Source: Acanthopleura granulata (lineage: Eukaryota; Mollusca; Polyplacophora; Chitonida; Chitonidae). From it: DNA of 64,000 bases. Location of the stretch: contig JABBOT010000003.1 of the NCBI GenBank assembly GCA_016165875.1, positions 22,820,302-22,884,301 of the forward strand, in the 5' to 3' direction. This document shows positions 10,101 to 20,702 of this stretch, one piece after another (position 1 is the first letter of the stretch; every line of letters begins with the position of its first letter). The notes beneath the pieces were generated by a model. The model saw only the letters and a program-made list of their open reading frames with translations. It was not told the origin of the DNA and did no database searches. Made by a program: the position numbers and the translations under genes.

Positions 10101-12773
10101 ATACGTAACAGTTCTCCAGTACCTGGTATTCCAAGTCCCTCACTCATTAAAACTGACTAACATCGTGTGAGTGAAAAATCCTTAGAATAGATAACTAAAT
10201 ATATTTATTTTCATCCCCCCTCAAGGACCCCTAAGAGTGAGTAACACATGGTATTCTAGAATAAAAGTAACTGTTGTTATAGCTTCCAAGGTTAACTTGC
10301 TGAAAATGGTGCATATGTACCTGTGCAAACATGTTTCTTTGCAATGGAGTCCCAGTTGTGGTTCAGGAAACCAGGTCTACATAGACAGGCGTACGTCTTC
10401 GTGAAGGTGTCCCACGAACATTTTGTCCCGAATCCACACAGGTTGTTACAGTCTGTAACAAATACACTTTCCATTTAAAGAGATGGGTCTATGATACAGG
10501 TTCAAAGTTTTCTTTCTCTTTTTTATTCTATCTTCTTTTTGGTTGAAACAAATGTAACGACCTGTGGCGTTTTACTGTCAAGAAACAGGCCGATGGTATG
10601 CAGAATGGTGGAGAGAATCAGTGTGTTAGTGAATAAGTCAATGAGGTAGGAAGACACTTGATTCAGAGGTGCATTTTATGCATGGACATTAGAATGGTAG
10701 AAGATTTCGAGTCTACATTTGCCCGAGCCTATTTATTCCTGGCACTCTGGTTTCCTCCACCAAAAAAATGAAAATCGTCATACAAGTGAACAAGTTATTG
10801 CACGTTTTTGACAATGACAATAAATAAATAAATTTCAAATTCTTTCAAGTATTATGATGATTTATATAAAAAAATGTAAATAATATAATATCCTTCTGAA
10901 ATGAACAGGTAAACAAAGGTTTGTGGTTTAATGGGACCACATCAGTAACATATTCATAATGACAGACCGCTATAAACAATCAATCTGAGGATAAAAACCA
11001 TCAGGATAACACGCTGTGCCCAGTGAAGCAAAGCGACCTGATGTGTCGAAGTTGCGATTGGAAATGGCGTGGTTACGGTTGACTACACTCACTGTTTCTC
11101 AGCCTTCAAGCGACATACAGTGAGTGATGAGTGCACATCTATTGTGGTCAGACGTCTACAACCGCATTTCACAGCCTGTGCTCTTTACTGATTTAATGGT
11201 TTATTTTCTCTGGTATTCTGTCATTACCGCAGACAACTCACAGTGAACAGACAATATAACACAACACAGGCACGCCAAAACAATCCATTGTCCCCAGAAG
11301 TTGGGCCCTTTGCCTCCAAGACACTACAAAGTATATTTCCCCATGTACGTTACCAACAGCTACCTGCATGCATGCGATTTATTGTCCCACTCTGACAGTT
11401 TGTTACGCATAAGACGTTACTTGCCACATGCATATATATACATATGCAAATGCATATGGAAAGTAACAGGAAGTAAATGTCATTTCAGAGCATGTGATCA
11501 GGCAGCCGCATATAAACTATTCAAATTACAGATATATTTAATGTTGTTATAGGTTGTTTTTTTCTTGGTTAGATAAGGTAGGCCTATTGCTCGGTCAAAG
11601 ATAAGATTCCAAGCTACACTGCCCAAATCAATTTGTCAGAGAGTGTAGTTGTCGGTGTCTTTGCTTGGAGTATTGGTGCCACGTGTGTGTTTCAGCAGAC
11701 AATGGTGCCAGAAGCACTGTGTTGGCAATGTAATCTTACGGGTATTCTTGACAAACTTTTTACAAGATGTCGATGTCTTGGTTCACAGAACTAGGCCTAT
11801 AGATCGTCAAGTAGTCGAAGATTCCTAAGTCTGTTGCGAGGTAAGGATTGCTGCTGCCAAAGTTGCCGATGCATTATCCCACAAAATTACGAGTTCTCAG
11901 GTAAACACAAAGCATTACAAGTTGCTGTTCCAAGATTTCCTACGGAATGAAACACGTTGACATAATCCGAATCTTAGATAGTAAACAAGAGCACGGATGA
12001 AGAGGTCCTTCGAAGTAGAGCTTTGTGTGTCAAATATGACCATAGCTGATGTTAAACAGTGCCTATTTTCCATAGCGTTGTCAGTAGGTCTACAATATGT
12101 TTCTATTCTGTAAGTCGCTCACTCACAGCCCTTCTGTGCAAGTTGTCCGCTGTGTTTAACACAAACAACATAAAAAAAGACGTTTTCGGACCTCAGGTGG
12201 AAAACAAGTCTGTCTTAGTCATTGTCACAAAGTGACGTAACTCGTTTTTCAAGGTTGTTTATGTACATTTGCCAGCATATGCAGACAGGTTACTGATGTA
12301 GAGTATACGCTAGAACCTTATAGAAATTATCATCACGCATGGGCTGGGAGCATCCTGCCGTGTACACTCACCGTCTTTTATGCCGCTTACTAAGTGCATA
12401 GTGTAAATATTGTTATATAAAGTGGAAAATGGCGTAGGTTATACAGTGAGCTAAGGTTTTCCAAACTTAATGAACATCTACGTTCGAAATATAGAATGTA
12501 CATACAAGCAATTACTTTAGCGACGGTAACTTTGTGTTATGTGGATTTTAATCTCAAAAATCCAAAACGATGGCATGCGCATGCCGACATTGTGACCTTG
12601 GTTATTGTTATTCGTTAAAACCAGTCTATAATACTAATATATAAGCCATTTCCTCAATAAACGTTACCAAAAGTATACAAGATCTTTGTAGTGTACTTAC
12701 ACTGTGCCCCGACACCCCCAACAAGCACCAGGGTGAGGAAAGTGGTGGCCTGGAGGTACAGCTTCTCTGACAT
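1042..12773 (-). CDS. EGF-repeat secreted/membrane protein gene (17 coding exons seen, 3' end uncertain)
   Basis: Seen: an ATG at 12773 opens a 24-residue signal peptide (MSEKLYLQATTFLTLVLVGG, then VGAQ). It is followed by 16 exons that each encode one EGF-like domain with six cysteines. All junctions are phase 1 with GT-AG sites, giving an open frame of at least 730 residues. Domains 4-16 share the frame D-I-D/N-E-C, CGEN, CVNLPGG, C-x-C, GYQGNAT, GGNCTG. Known: a D-x-D/N-E-C start is typical of calcium-binding EGF domains, which act in extracellular matrix or as stalks of cell-surface receptors. Inferred: the product enters the secretory pathway. Most domains have two N-glycosylation sequons (NAT and NCT) near the last cysteine. 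The aromatic residue of the Asn-hydroxylation consensus is often replaced by His. I cannot name an orthologue: fibrillin-like, fibropellin-like and adhesion-GPCR stalks are all possible. The C-terminal part that would decide this is not clearly in the window. Confidence 0.85.
1532..1663 (-). CDS. EGF gene exon 16: EGF domain 15 (array)
   Basis: 132 bp, phase 1-1, donor GCAG|GTGAAG. It reads DIDECSSKIAECGVTMVCVN, then GSFVCRCPEGYWANATDGGN. CGVT replaces CGEN and YWAN replaces YQGN. It is the most divergent member of the 132-bp set. Confidence 0.82.
1822..1953 (-). CDS. EGF gene exon 15: EGF domain 14 (array)
   Basis: 132 bp, phase 1-1, donor ACAG|GTATAA. It reads DINECITTLSVCGENTTCVN, then GHECQCQKGYQGNVTDGGNC. 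Confidence 0.85.
2088..2219 (-). CDS. EGF gene exon 14: EGF domain 13 (array)
   Basis: 132 bp, phase 1-1, acceptor TTTCAG. It reads EINRCTSYPLMCGENAVCIN, then GGDECRCKEGYQGNATEGGN. E-I-N-R-C replaces D-I-D-E-C, so calcium binding is probably weakened. Confidence 0.85.
2339..2470 (-). CDS. EGF gene exon 13: EGF domain 12 (array)
   Basis: 132 bp, phase 1-1, donor ACAG|GTGAAC. It reads DTDECAVNIADCGENTICVN, then LLGGYECRCQEGYRGNAIDG. The first sequon is lost (NAI), the second (NCT) is kept. Confidence 0.85.
2897..3028 (-). CDS. EGF gene exon 12: EGF domain 11 (recent triplicate)
   Basis: 132 bp, phase 1-1. It reads DIDECVASVSLCGENSVCVN, then FYGGHECRCLEGYQGNATDG. The intron on its donor side is a mosaic of the introns next to exons 10 and 11 (see findings). 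Confidence 0.85.
3219..3350 (-). CDS. EGF gene exon 11: EGF domain 10 (recent triplicate)
   Basis: 132 bp, phase 1-1. It reads DIDECASGVALCGENSVCVN, then FPGGHECRCLEGYQGNATDG. It differs from exon 10 at only a few residues. Exon spacing is 313 bp to exon 10 and 322 bp to exon 12. Confidence 0.85.
3532..3663 (-). CDS. EGF gene exon 10: EGF domain 9 (recent triplicate)
   Basis: 132 bp, phase 1-1. It reads DTDECAGGDALCGENSVCVN, then FPAGHECRCLEGYQGNATDG. It is nearly identical to exons 11 and 12 at both DNA and protein level. The matching flanking intron sequence shows that the duplication unit was larger than the exon. Confidence 0.85.
3664..4848 (-). other. Intron inside the EGF array, 1.19 kb
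   Basis: This is about five times longer than most introns in the array. I found no EGF exon, intact or broken, and no repeat recognised elsewhere in the window. Confidence 0.5.
4849..4980 (-). CDS. EGF gene exon 9: EGF domain 8 (array)
   Basis: 132 bp, phase 1-1, acceptor TTTTAG and donor ACAG|GTACAG. It reads DVDECANGLSVCGENTICVN, then GHECRCVKGYQGNATDGANC. It is separated from the next exon by the longest intron inside the array (1.19 kb). Confidence 0.85.
5137..5268 (-). CDS. EGF gene exon 8: EGF domain 7 (array)
   Basis: 132 bp, phase 1-1, donor ACCG|GTAAGA. It reads DINECDVGVSLCGENSICVN, then GDYECQCLEGYQGNTTRGGN. The glycosylation site is NTT. The CVNLPGDYECQC segment matches the calcium-binding EGF hydroxylation consensus fully. 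Confidence 0.85.
5441..5572 (-). CDS. EGF gene exon 7: EGF domain 6 (array)
   Basis: 132 bp, phase 1-1. It reads DINECNQELIPCSENSICVN, then GHECHCQEGYLGNAAHGGDC. Both glycosylation sequons are lost (NAA, DCT) and CGEN has become CSEN. The intron acceptor is a TAG preceded on the sense strand by a long T-rich run. Confidence 0.85.
5673..5804 (-). CDS. EGF gene exon 6: EGF domain 5 (array)
   Basis: 132 bp, phase 1-1. It reads DIDECGQSPLPCGENTACIN, then GYECQCQDGYQGSPTNGSSC. It has lost the usual NAT/NCT sequons but has an N-G-S sequon nearby. It keeps the aromatic residue of the hydroxylation consensus. Confidence 0.85.
5906..6037 (-). CDS. EGF gene exon 5: EGF domain 4 (array)
   Basis: First of thirteen 132-bp phase 1-1 exons. 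It reads DIDECLERDFVCGGNAICVN, then GHDCRCQEGYQGNATNGGNC. The acceptor is TAG at 6038-6040 and the donor is GTACAG. CGGN replaces the usual CGEN. Confidence 0.85.
7061..7215 (-). mobile_element. SINE copy, tail-first orientation
   Basis: It begins with TTTATTTGTTTGATTGCTG and runs through GCCATAGGGGTACTCAAGAA, GGAAACAGGACAGAGCCCGG and CCGCAGGTTGCTAGCAG. The same ordered blocks occur at 27890, 52252, 54768 and 56169. The head is missing. It lies in the intron between EGF exons 4 and 5. Similar tRNA-derived elements (possibly the V-SINE type called RUDI in molluscs) are known to me. The family name is unverified. Confidence 0.75.
7303..7443 (-). CDS. EGF gene exon 4: EGF domain 3
   Basis: 141 bp, phase 1-1, donor TTCAG|GTAGGA and acceptor TTGCAG. 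It encodes DIDECVDSVGSQCGAG through YNCSCRTGYHSI to TCSG. It has a full calcium-binding EGF motif including the aromatic before the fourth cysteine, and a slightly longer last loop than the 132-bp exons. It shows no recent similarity to the array exons. Confidence 0.8.
7600..8163. repeat. Minisatellite, about 31-bp unit, EGF gene intron
   Basis: Roughly 18 degenerate tandem units with the core TGCATGTACCCTCTGCAGC followed by TGGTGACTTTAC. Unit length varies from about 27 to 33 bp. Many units contain CAGCTG and TGCATG. It lies in the 1.87-kb intron between EGF exons 3 and 4. No coding frame is kept. Confidence 0.85.
8164..9317 (-). other. Rest of EGF intron 3
   Basis: AT-rich intron. I see no exon or recognisable element in it. 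Confidence 0.4.
9318..9446 (-). CDS. EGF gene exon 3: EGF domain 2
   Basis: 129 bp, phase 1-1, acceptor GTGTCCCCAG and donor AATG|GTAAGC. Six cysteines (ECQSSLCGEGTLC, then MCQC, then VCNG). It opens with E-C instead of D-I-D-E-C, like domain 1. An alternative acceptor 18 bp upstream (AG before CGTATTGTG) would add six residues including an extra Cys. The shorter form is preferred because it keeps six cysteines. Confidence 0.7.
9447..10320 (-). other. EGF intron 2
   Basis: Overlapping open frames on both strands at 9626-9973 have no recognisable domain and cross no good splice sites. They are treated as chance. Confidence 0.4.
10321..10452 (-). CDS. EGF gene exon 2: EGF domain 1
   Basis: 132 bp, phase 1 in and out, acceptor GTTACAG and donor ACAG|GTACAT. 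It starts directly at the first cysteine (YCNNLCGFGTKC) and has six cysteines. It lacks the D-x-D-E-C calcium motif and the NAT sequon, so it is a divergent, older domain. Residues about 25-68. Confidence 0.75.
10453..12700 (-). other. EGF intron 1
   Basis: 2.2 kb between the signal-peptide exon and the first EGF exon. It holds a decayed SINE at about 10740-10835 and otherwise nothing I can assign. Confidence 0.45.
10740..10835 (+). mobile_element. Decayed SINE tail
   Basis: GGTTTCCTCCACC, ATCGTCATACAAGTGAA and a final AATAAATAAATAAAT follow the order of the SINE 3' half seen at 54768-54989. It is strongly diverged. Confidence 0.4.
12701..12773 (-). CDS. EGF gene exon 1: start codon and signal peptide
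   Basis: The 73-bp coding part gives 24 residues plus one base. A hydrophobic stretch (FLTLVLVGGVGA) is followed by Gln and the donor T|GTAAGT. The split codon joins the next exon to give Tyr-Cys, so the first EGF cysteine lies only two residues after the likely signal-peptidase site. This fit of phase and domain start supports the ATG. About 2.2 kb of intron follows. Confidence 0.8.
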
Positions 12774-15259
12774 AACTATTCACAATCTCACACAGTCTCC
12801 ACAATCATGCCAGTTGCATAGGCTTAGATGATCGGGTCGTGATTTCTGATGGGTACGTTTCCGAAAATAGCCGAAGTTAAGTGGCAAGTCGAATCGGACT
12901 GACTTGTTCATCAACATCAGAGTGTGTGCCGACTGCATGGGAACTGGTGTCTAGGCAGGCTGGACAGGAGCTCGCTGGGGTTATTTTAGTCGATGAGCAG
13001 AGAAAAGAATTAATTACAAGTCAGATAAAAAAAAATGCAGAACAATAGAACGATGCTTGACTATATACACACAAGACGAGTGGAATTAAGAGTGAAAATG
13101 TGACCTGTAACCTGCACTGACTTTCGGGCAGAGAACAAGTGCGCGGCAGATATTCAAACGATGTACAGAATCTATCGAGCAATGAAATAGATTAATTGTG
13201 TATATGTTCTTCATTAATTTATAAATGTCTCACATGGGCGGACAAATTTCACTATAGCACTTCCAGACTAATGCATTTATATTTTGGCCAAACAGGCTAA
13301 AAAAGCGACATACTTCTATCTCACATAATTAAAAGGATTTCGGATCATATTCTACAGAGTTGCTGTAAAAACTCACGTATTAATGATTTATAGGCATATC
13401 TATATGTATGAAGGTTTTCTATTTACCGTCAAGAAACATGCAATGACAAATGTGTCACGACGCCCTCTCAGTTTTATTGCACTGTTAGAAGGAGGGTCGT
13501 GGAAATATTTGCTTATTTTAATACACCAGGACTTTTTCGTTTATTATTTATTAACGTGTTAATTCTTTTTTCCAGCCAGCAAGCTACGCAAAAATTATCA
13601 ACATCTCATCAAACTGTATACATAGATCTGTTCCTTATATACCAAGCACCGTTACTTTAATAACTTTCTCTTCGTGTTCTGTTATTTCCATGATAAGCTA
13701 CATGAACTACATACATAAATCTTCAAGGAGTATATATATATATGGAAAGGACATAAGAATTTCGTTATTTAATCAATTTAGACAATTTTCGCTGTCTAAC
13801 TGTATAACGACTAACTTTCTATGTCTTTGTAAATACTAGTATTTGTATGCATGTATGTTTGTCTTTGGCTCTCCTCAACATCTGTTAATTCATCTAATCG
13901 ACTTCATACACTTATTCCTGACGTTTGTATCGCTGTGGGCCAAAGGTTATGAAGTGTCGTGGTTTGAAATTTACGTCTGCAAATTAGGCATTGATGACAA
14001 CACAATACTTTTAATGGGCACTGTTTAGGACACACCGGTTTTGTTCACCAGCTCTACATCTACACCATCCAAAGGCCTTAGTGACAGTAAAACAGTTTCT
14101 AACATATATTCGATATGAAGAAAGACACAGCACTAGCAATGTAGACCCAGACAACAAACCATAATCACTTATACAGATATAACATACAAGTGGAATCCGA
14201 CCTTCCGTTACATCTTTAAACGGCTAGAATAAAATGTGTATTTGAAAACACACCATTGATAATTATATAATAAAAATGAAGACGTTTATCTGGTCAGTGA
14301 TAACTCCGTGTCTGAATTGCCTTATCCCCAAGTTCAACCAACACAAGCCTGTCGCTGATTCATTCAGGTAAGGTGTTGCTCTCGCTTCCCTCGCGTGATC
14401 ACACTTGACTTTCCATACCATGAACCAGACCGATGCACCGAAACTAAATAACCTGAGTACATGTAAGTTATATATAAACCCCAATAATTCACTCGCTCGC
14501 TCGATCAATCCATCGAATAATCAATCAATGATATTTGTCGCCATACGTGTTGAGCATTAATACGGCAGTTTCATTGAAAGGGCATTTCACTTTACCGGTA
14601 GGCATTTCGGCCTAGTCGAATAATGAGTGAGTCCAGTAATGGGAAGTTGCAATGTAGTTGGCTGAACGAGGTTTTTCTTTCATATGGTTGAGTAATATAA
14701 ATATAACCCTTCGTTATGAAGGTCACAATTCCAACCACAGCTCTGCAGTGTTTGTGTACCCGCTTACTTACACTGCGGAACGATGCACATGTTAATGCTA
14801 ACAAGCCAAATCCACAGATAAAAGTGTTTCATTCATGATACGGGTTAAAAATAGAGGACATGGTTTTGATCGTCTGACAAACACAGTACAACATTTTGAA
14901 CGAACGATGTCGTAACAAAGCCCACTGTTATACCACTGATCACGATTTGCTGGTGAAAAAATGCACAAAATATATAATGGAAAAACAGAAAGGAAGAGGG
15001 TTGCAAACACAGCTCTGTACGGTGAGGAAAAGTGTACCTAAAGTGTAAAAGGAGTGCATTAATCTTTTCTCTGATACTTGTATACATTATGTGAAAACAT
15101 AGTGTATACGGAAGAAAAATCAAGTTTCTCCAGACTCTACAGCACATCTCAGAAAGAGGCAAATGATATAAACTCAACTGACGGTTGTGAATTTGGCTAA
15201 AAGTGACACCCATGCAAGCTAAACAAAATGACTGAAAATTGTATGCAAAAGTCAGTTAA
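12774..15259. other. Upstream region of the EGF gene, intergenic
   Basis: It must contain the EGF gene's 5' UTR and promoter, but I see no convincing TATA box or initiator. Open frames at 14263-14508, 14592-14804 and 14845-15213 have no recognisable domain and are not supported. Confidence 0.35.
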
Positions 15260-16235
15260 CCAATCGATAACTTGACCACACACCTGTCCACCAATCGACA
15301 TGATCACAGATCTGTCCACAAATCGACCCGATCACAGATTTGTCCAACGCTCGAACTGATCACAGATCTGTCCACCGATTGACCTGATCATGGATATGTC
15401 CACCACTCGATCTGATCACAGACCTGTCCACCAGTCATTCAGATCACACATTTGTCCACCAATCCACTTGGTCATATATCTGTCCACCAACGAACCTGAT
15501 TACAGATCTGTTCACAAATCGACCTGATCAGAGATCTGTCCAACACTCGACCCGATCTCAGATCTGTCCACCACTCGATCTGTCAATCGATCGACCTAAT
15601 CACAAATCTGTCAATCTCTTATCATGATCATAGATCTATCCACCAATCATTAACCTGATCAAAGATCTGTCTACCAATCGACCTGATCGTAAATCTGTTC
15701 ACCAGTCGACCTGATCACGGATATGTCTACCAATCAACCTGATCACAGATCTGTCCACAAATCGACTTAATAACAGATCTGTCCACCAATCGATCTGATT
15801 ACAGATCTATTTATAAATCTACCTGATCACAGATCTATCTACCAATCGACCTGATGATATGCAGATCTGTACACCAATCGACCTGATCACAGATCTGTCA
15901 ACCAATCGATCTGATCACAGATCTGTCCACAAATCAACCTGATCACAGATGTGCCCACAAATCAACCTGGTCACATATTTGTCCACAATCGACCCGATAT
16001 CAAAACTGTCAATCAATCTATCAGGTCAAAGATCCTGTCTATCAATTGATCTTGACCTGATTACAGATCTGTCCACCAATCGACTTGACTTGAAATGTGT
16101 CAATCAATCGACCTGACTACAGATCTGTCCGCCACTCTACCTATTCACAGATTTGTCTACCAATCGACCTGATCAGATCGAGATCCGTCCACCGATCGAT
16201 CTGATCACAGGTCTGTCCACCCATTGAATCTGTGA
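15260..16235. repeat. Minisatellite, about 28-bp unit, roughly 34 copies
   Basis: The degenerate tandem array has the unit CTGATCACAGATCTGTCCAC then CAATCGAC. It includes the palindromes TGATCA and AGATCT in most copies. Unit variants show single substitutions and a few insertions. It lies in intergenic DNA between the start of the EGF gene and the end of GPATCH8. There is no coding potential. Confidence 0.9.
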
Positions 16236-16438
16236 ATCATTTAGCCTGGTCACATCAGAGATGGGCTACAGATGTGCTCCTGTATTAAGACTGGGCCATG
16301 AGGAAAATCGCCCTGGTTCCCAAGCCCTCAACCCGCACATGGCAACTTCCCTAGATTACAGCTGCTATATACAAATGTACCATCGCAATGGTTGAGGTAA
16401 TTATAGGACGGAAAAGCCTTCTCCAATACGTAGACCCA

Positions 16439-16763
16439 TGGGCCCGTCTTACAAAACTGGAGTAAGGCTGCGACTGGGTGTAAGCCTGTCGGACTTGTGT
16501 CGCAGGAACGACTGACCGTCTTACAAAGCTGGAGTATCTGCGACTTGATGTAAAGTTTGTTGCAAATTTACACCTATCCTTGGGCAGAAGTAAATTCCGT
16601 AAGAATATTTAATATGGTGGCGCTTTTGGTGTTTCGCAGACACACTTTAAGCATTGCGACAACTTTAGTAAGACGCTACTAGGAGCTGACGGAAGCCGTT
16701 AAAGCGGACGTAAACGTCTATGTCTGACGTAAACTACTCCAGCTTTGTAAGACAAGGGCCAGG
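16439..16763. mobile_element. Inverted-repeat element (MITE-like), about 325 bp
   Basis: The left end GGGCCCGTCTTACAAAACTG (continuing GAGTA) matches the reverse complement of the right end TACTCCAGCTTTGTAAGACA (continuing AGGGCC). A second direct copy of the left end lies at about 16517. No transposase is present. No clear target-site duplication was found by eye. The short open frame at 16720-16929 overlaps its right end and is probably meaningless. Confidence 0.65.
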
Positions 16764-19700
16764 ACGTCAAGTGCTGCTGTCGTCTGACACAGAGATAATC
16801 ATCCGTCATCCAGCTTACAGATTGTTAAACGGAAAAAGTAATGTGTCATGTAGTCAGAATGAGTCATGTAATGGGGACGAAATTGTGAGAAATCGTAAAA
16901 AGGAGTTTGGGCCTACCTTGTCAAATTAGGACACCTTAAAGCCTTCTGCGTGGCTACTTATACATTAAAATGATGTTTATTTCTTTATATCGCGTGTATA
17001 TCATTTGTTTTCAGCGGATATCAAATATCTAAATGCCTGCTTTGTTCGTCTTATGTGTAGATATTTTTAATCCTGAAATGCACAATATCTCCAACAGTGA
17101 ACATCACTCAAAAAGTGGCAGTCGGCAAAATAATAAAGATACACTATAAAGACGAGCTGTCGTAAGCCTATGATGGATATACGCAATTACCAATCTGAAC
17201 ATAAGCCAGCAAGCCAATTTAGACATCCTATGGTTTGGCCACCGACCCTGTCCGTCGGTAGTTATTATGCTGCGACTGAAAGTACAAGTCAATTCCAATG
17301 ACCGCCCTCTGAATAAGAATTCGTGTATGTTAAATGTGAATATGTGTGAAGGTAAATGAGATAAGGGGAACGGGGGTAAAACTGGAGGTGCATCCTTATA
17401 CATGTAGGCTAGTCATTGCATGTGCAGTCCTACAGAGGTTAAATTTACATATATACCGTTATACTTGGCACCTTTTCAACAATGCCCACTGCTTTGATTG
17501 TATTTACGATAGCTCACACGGAAAGGAAAGCTTTGGAAGGCCTACAGACGAATGGCTTCGGCAGAAACGTGAATATTTTTATTTAATAGGCTTGAAAATC
17601 TGGCAAATGTTAAACAACACCTCTTGGCGATCCTTGTCGTTTAAGAGAGAAATGTTATATGTTATCGCTAAACTGTTTGTTGGTGCGAATGAAAATGATC
17701 TCCTTTGTGTTCCCTGTCACTTGCTGGCCTATGGGTGCGGTTAACTCTCCGCTGCCGGTCGGTCGGTTTGTGAACAATAGCAGCACCATGGTAGCACGAA
17801 CTGTGAACAGTAACAAAGCCTAGACTACTGTCTCTGGGAAAAGACTACATCATTTTTTATAGAACAATTTCCTAACATTTAAATGTAAGGCCATATTGTC
17901 GTGAGATCATATAGACACAAAAGATAAAATAAATTTCATTTATTAATGTCATATTATGCTAAACCTTGAAAACAACTTCAAAAATGGCAGCGTCAGAAAC
18001 CCGGTTTAGTTTCAATCACAAGTCAATCACAGTTTAGGTAATTAAACATGCTAAGATCTGCCTATTATCCATCAAGTCTTCGCCCCATAAGCACGCTTAT
18101 AGAGTTCAACATTATGAATTAAAAAGGTTTTGTAACTCCACATTCCTTGCAATAGTATATTGACGTATACCATATCATTGTGTAGAGCTTGTGGTGTTAC
18201 CTGTCACCTACTAAAGGTCATTTCTCAGGCACTAACTGGTGCATGTGATTTAAACAAGACTGGAGAAGTGTTCGGCAATTTGTGGTAAAAGAGCATGGTT
18301 TGAAGATTTAAAATCGACCATCAAATTTCTTTTTTAGATTTTTTTGCGTTCCGAGGCATTTATGTTAAAGGATTAGTATCAAGATTTAGTGCTCATTCAT
18401 AATTAGCTACTCCTGTATACAAGGTTATATTAAGGTTTTAAAATATTTAAAAAATGTACGTTAATCTGTGTAATATAGCATATAAAATCGCTAGATAATG
18501 AGGCCGGTTTCATGCATTTTTTCTTTCAACACTCGGTAGTCTCCGCCGAATAACGTCATACAAGCAAAACCTTCACCAGCTTTCTGAGCCTCGCCATTTA
18601 GTTCAGTGTTAAATTTAAGCTGGTCGACCGACAACAGGCATCGTCTGAAAACTTTGAATCCGAAGTCTGGCCAAAGATGTCAAGGTTACAAAGGGGAACT
18701 TCAGCGTAGTCCACTGTGGGTTCATATTGATGCGGCAGTGCATCTGCTTCTCTCTAGCTAGAATATATCTCGTATATGACATCCATTTGATACGAACTCC
18801 CAGGTTATACAGCCCAGTCAGCCTTGGGTTAGCAGTCTATGACGTCACCCAATGAGCCGTACCGGGGCAGCAGTTTGGAGATTGGCTAGGTAAGTAAAGC
18901 TATTGTTTCTGTCGGATTTAAAGTCATTATTACGTTTCTCAGCAGTTCTCCCGGTAATACACTATGTAAACAAGCTATAATCTTTAGAACTAGCACCAGT
19001 AGCAAAATCTGGACACTATAATCCTTTAAGGTTGGTCATAACACACACTCCATCGCGAATTTTAAATACCGCCATATAAAAGGGGACGTAACTACGAAAA
19101 TAATTTTGATCTGTCAGAACGCAGAATTATGTAAAGCCTGATTACCGGGTAAAACATGATTCGGGCCTTTAAATCATTACCATTCTATCTGCACAAAGAG
19201 TAGGTCCAATACTGATGGGCAGAGGAGCCCGGCTTGAGAGTTCACTGATAGAGAGCGAGCGAGCGATTCAGGTGAATCAGCACTGAGTCAGTAAAATGCT
19301 GGCGACTTCTGAGCTTGTGGCGCTGAAGCATATATTTCTTAACGGACGTGTAAATGACCGGATGGTGTTTTTGAAGTCTTCAACCCTTACTCTTTCCACT
19401 ACAGTCTACGTTATACTTATCCGGTCTTACCCTTTAACTGAAAAACATTAAAATGAAAGGAATTTGACTCCCAAAAAGTAAAAGTACGAGATATTGATTT
19501 CCGTGCACTGTCCATTTATATTCTTGAAGAGATTTAAAAATCAATTTTGATGTCCATCTTATCGCGGACATTTAGAAGTCAACTCGTTCTGAGGAAAAGA
19601 CTCGGTATTTGATTGGCTCTGCGGGGTTAAGTCATGTGCGACAAAGTTGCACAAAGGGGCTATTACGAAACACCCCGTTTCCTGCCTGGAGGGGCACTAG

Positions 19701-20696
19701 TGACGATCACATGTATCTGATCATTATGCACCATGAATGACTCATGGAATAGCACGTGATGTATTTGGGGAGCTGTTTCAGATAACATAAGTCATGTTGC
19801 AGGCCTATTCGTTAAAAACAAATGCGCTCTATGGTCATATTAAGCATTATGGCAAGTATACAACTGTCCTCATTGCTTTTCAGTTGGTGATCACAGATTT
19901 CCCCACCTACAAGTACCCTATATTATCTAAACTTTCGCACCTCCCCATTTCATTTTTGAAAATTGAAATTGAAATTGAAATTAAAATTTATAATTTGCCA
20001 GTACGATTCCAAATAAAAACTCAAAACACATATAAAAAAAAATCAGCAGGACTTTGAACTTTTGAATTTTATGTCATTTAGGGTAGGTTCCGTAATAGCC
20101 CAGCATTTGGCTTTCCCAGCACAAAATAATGACTTAGGCCATTTTACTATAAGGATCACCGCCCCGATCGGTTTATTTCAGACGCCTCATGTTCCCCATT
20201 GGGAGCTCTAGTTCATAGACTTCTGGCGTGGATGGTCGGTTTATTGTTGTTACCAATTTAGCGAATACAGTTCATATAATGCGAAACCCTGCTTCTGAAC
20301 GTTAACTTTCTTCGCAATGACAGGAGCCACACATGACCGAGTCTATCCACATAATAACTTGCAGATTTCGCTGTAAAGTCTGATTGTACCTTCTGTTTGA
20401 TTCTATCAACACAAAGGCAAGAACTGAATTCCACCGTAAAGAACCATGACTTGCTTGGTATAGGCTTGTTTGCCCTTGTTGCATTTAATGGTATGAATTA
20501 TTATCAGAAGCACACGCCGCACAGCGGGATTTATTTTTGGACCGATAACATCGGGAATAATTATAAGTTATGCACAGACAGACATATTGAAATTTGACTT
20601 TATGGGGGCTTAAACTCCTTGTTACGCTGAAGCTTATACTAGTAATCAGCCAAAATTGCTCTGTGGAACTGGTCCCAAATCACACATCCCCAACAA
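16764..20696. other. Intergenic region
   Basis: It separates the inverted-repeat element from the presumed GPATCH8 3' end. A 132-codon open frame at 17346-17744 has no recognised domain and no initiation or splice context. I see no RNA gene. Confidence 0.35.
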
Positions 20697-20702
20697 TTTA
20701 TT
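20697..20702 (-). terminator. Possible GPATCH8 polyadenylation signal (AATAAA)
   Basis: TTTATT on the plus strand, 1.45 kb beyond the GPATCH8 stop. I saw no nearer canonical AATAAA on the minus strand. A variant ATTAAA at 21538-21543 would give a shorter 3' UTR of about 0.6 kb. Confidence 0.35.

Noticed and set aside
15260..16235. Regular short repeats that could suggest a CRISPR array
   Set aside because: There are no unique spacers: the repeats abut each other directly. The genome is eukaryotic and there are no cas genes.
17346..17744. 132-codon plus-strand frame in intergenic DNA
   Set aside because: No recognisable domain, no neighbouring splice-compatible exons, and AT-rich codon use unlike the three real genes. 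Probably chance.
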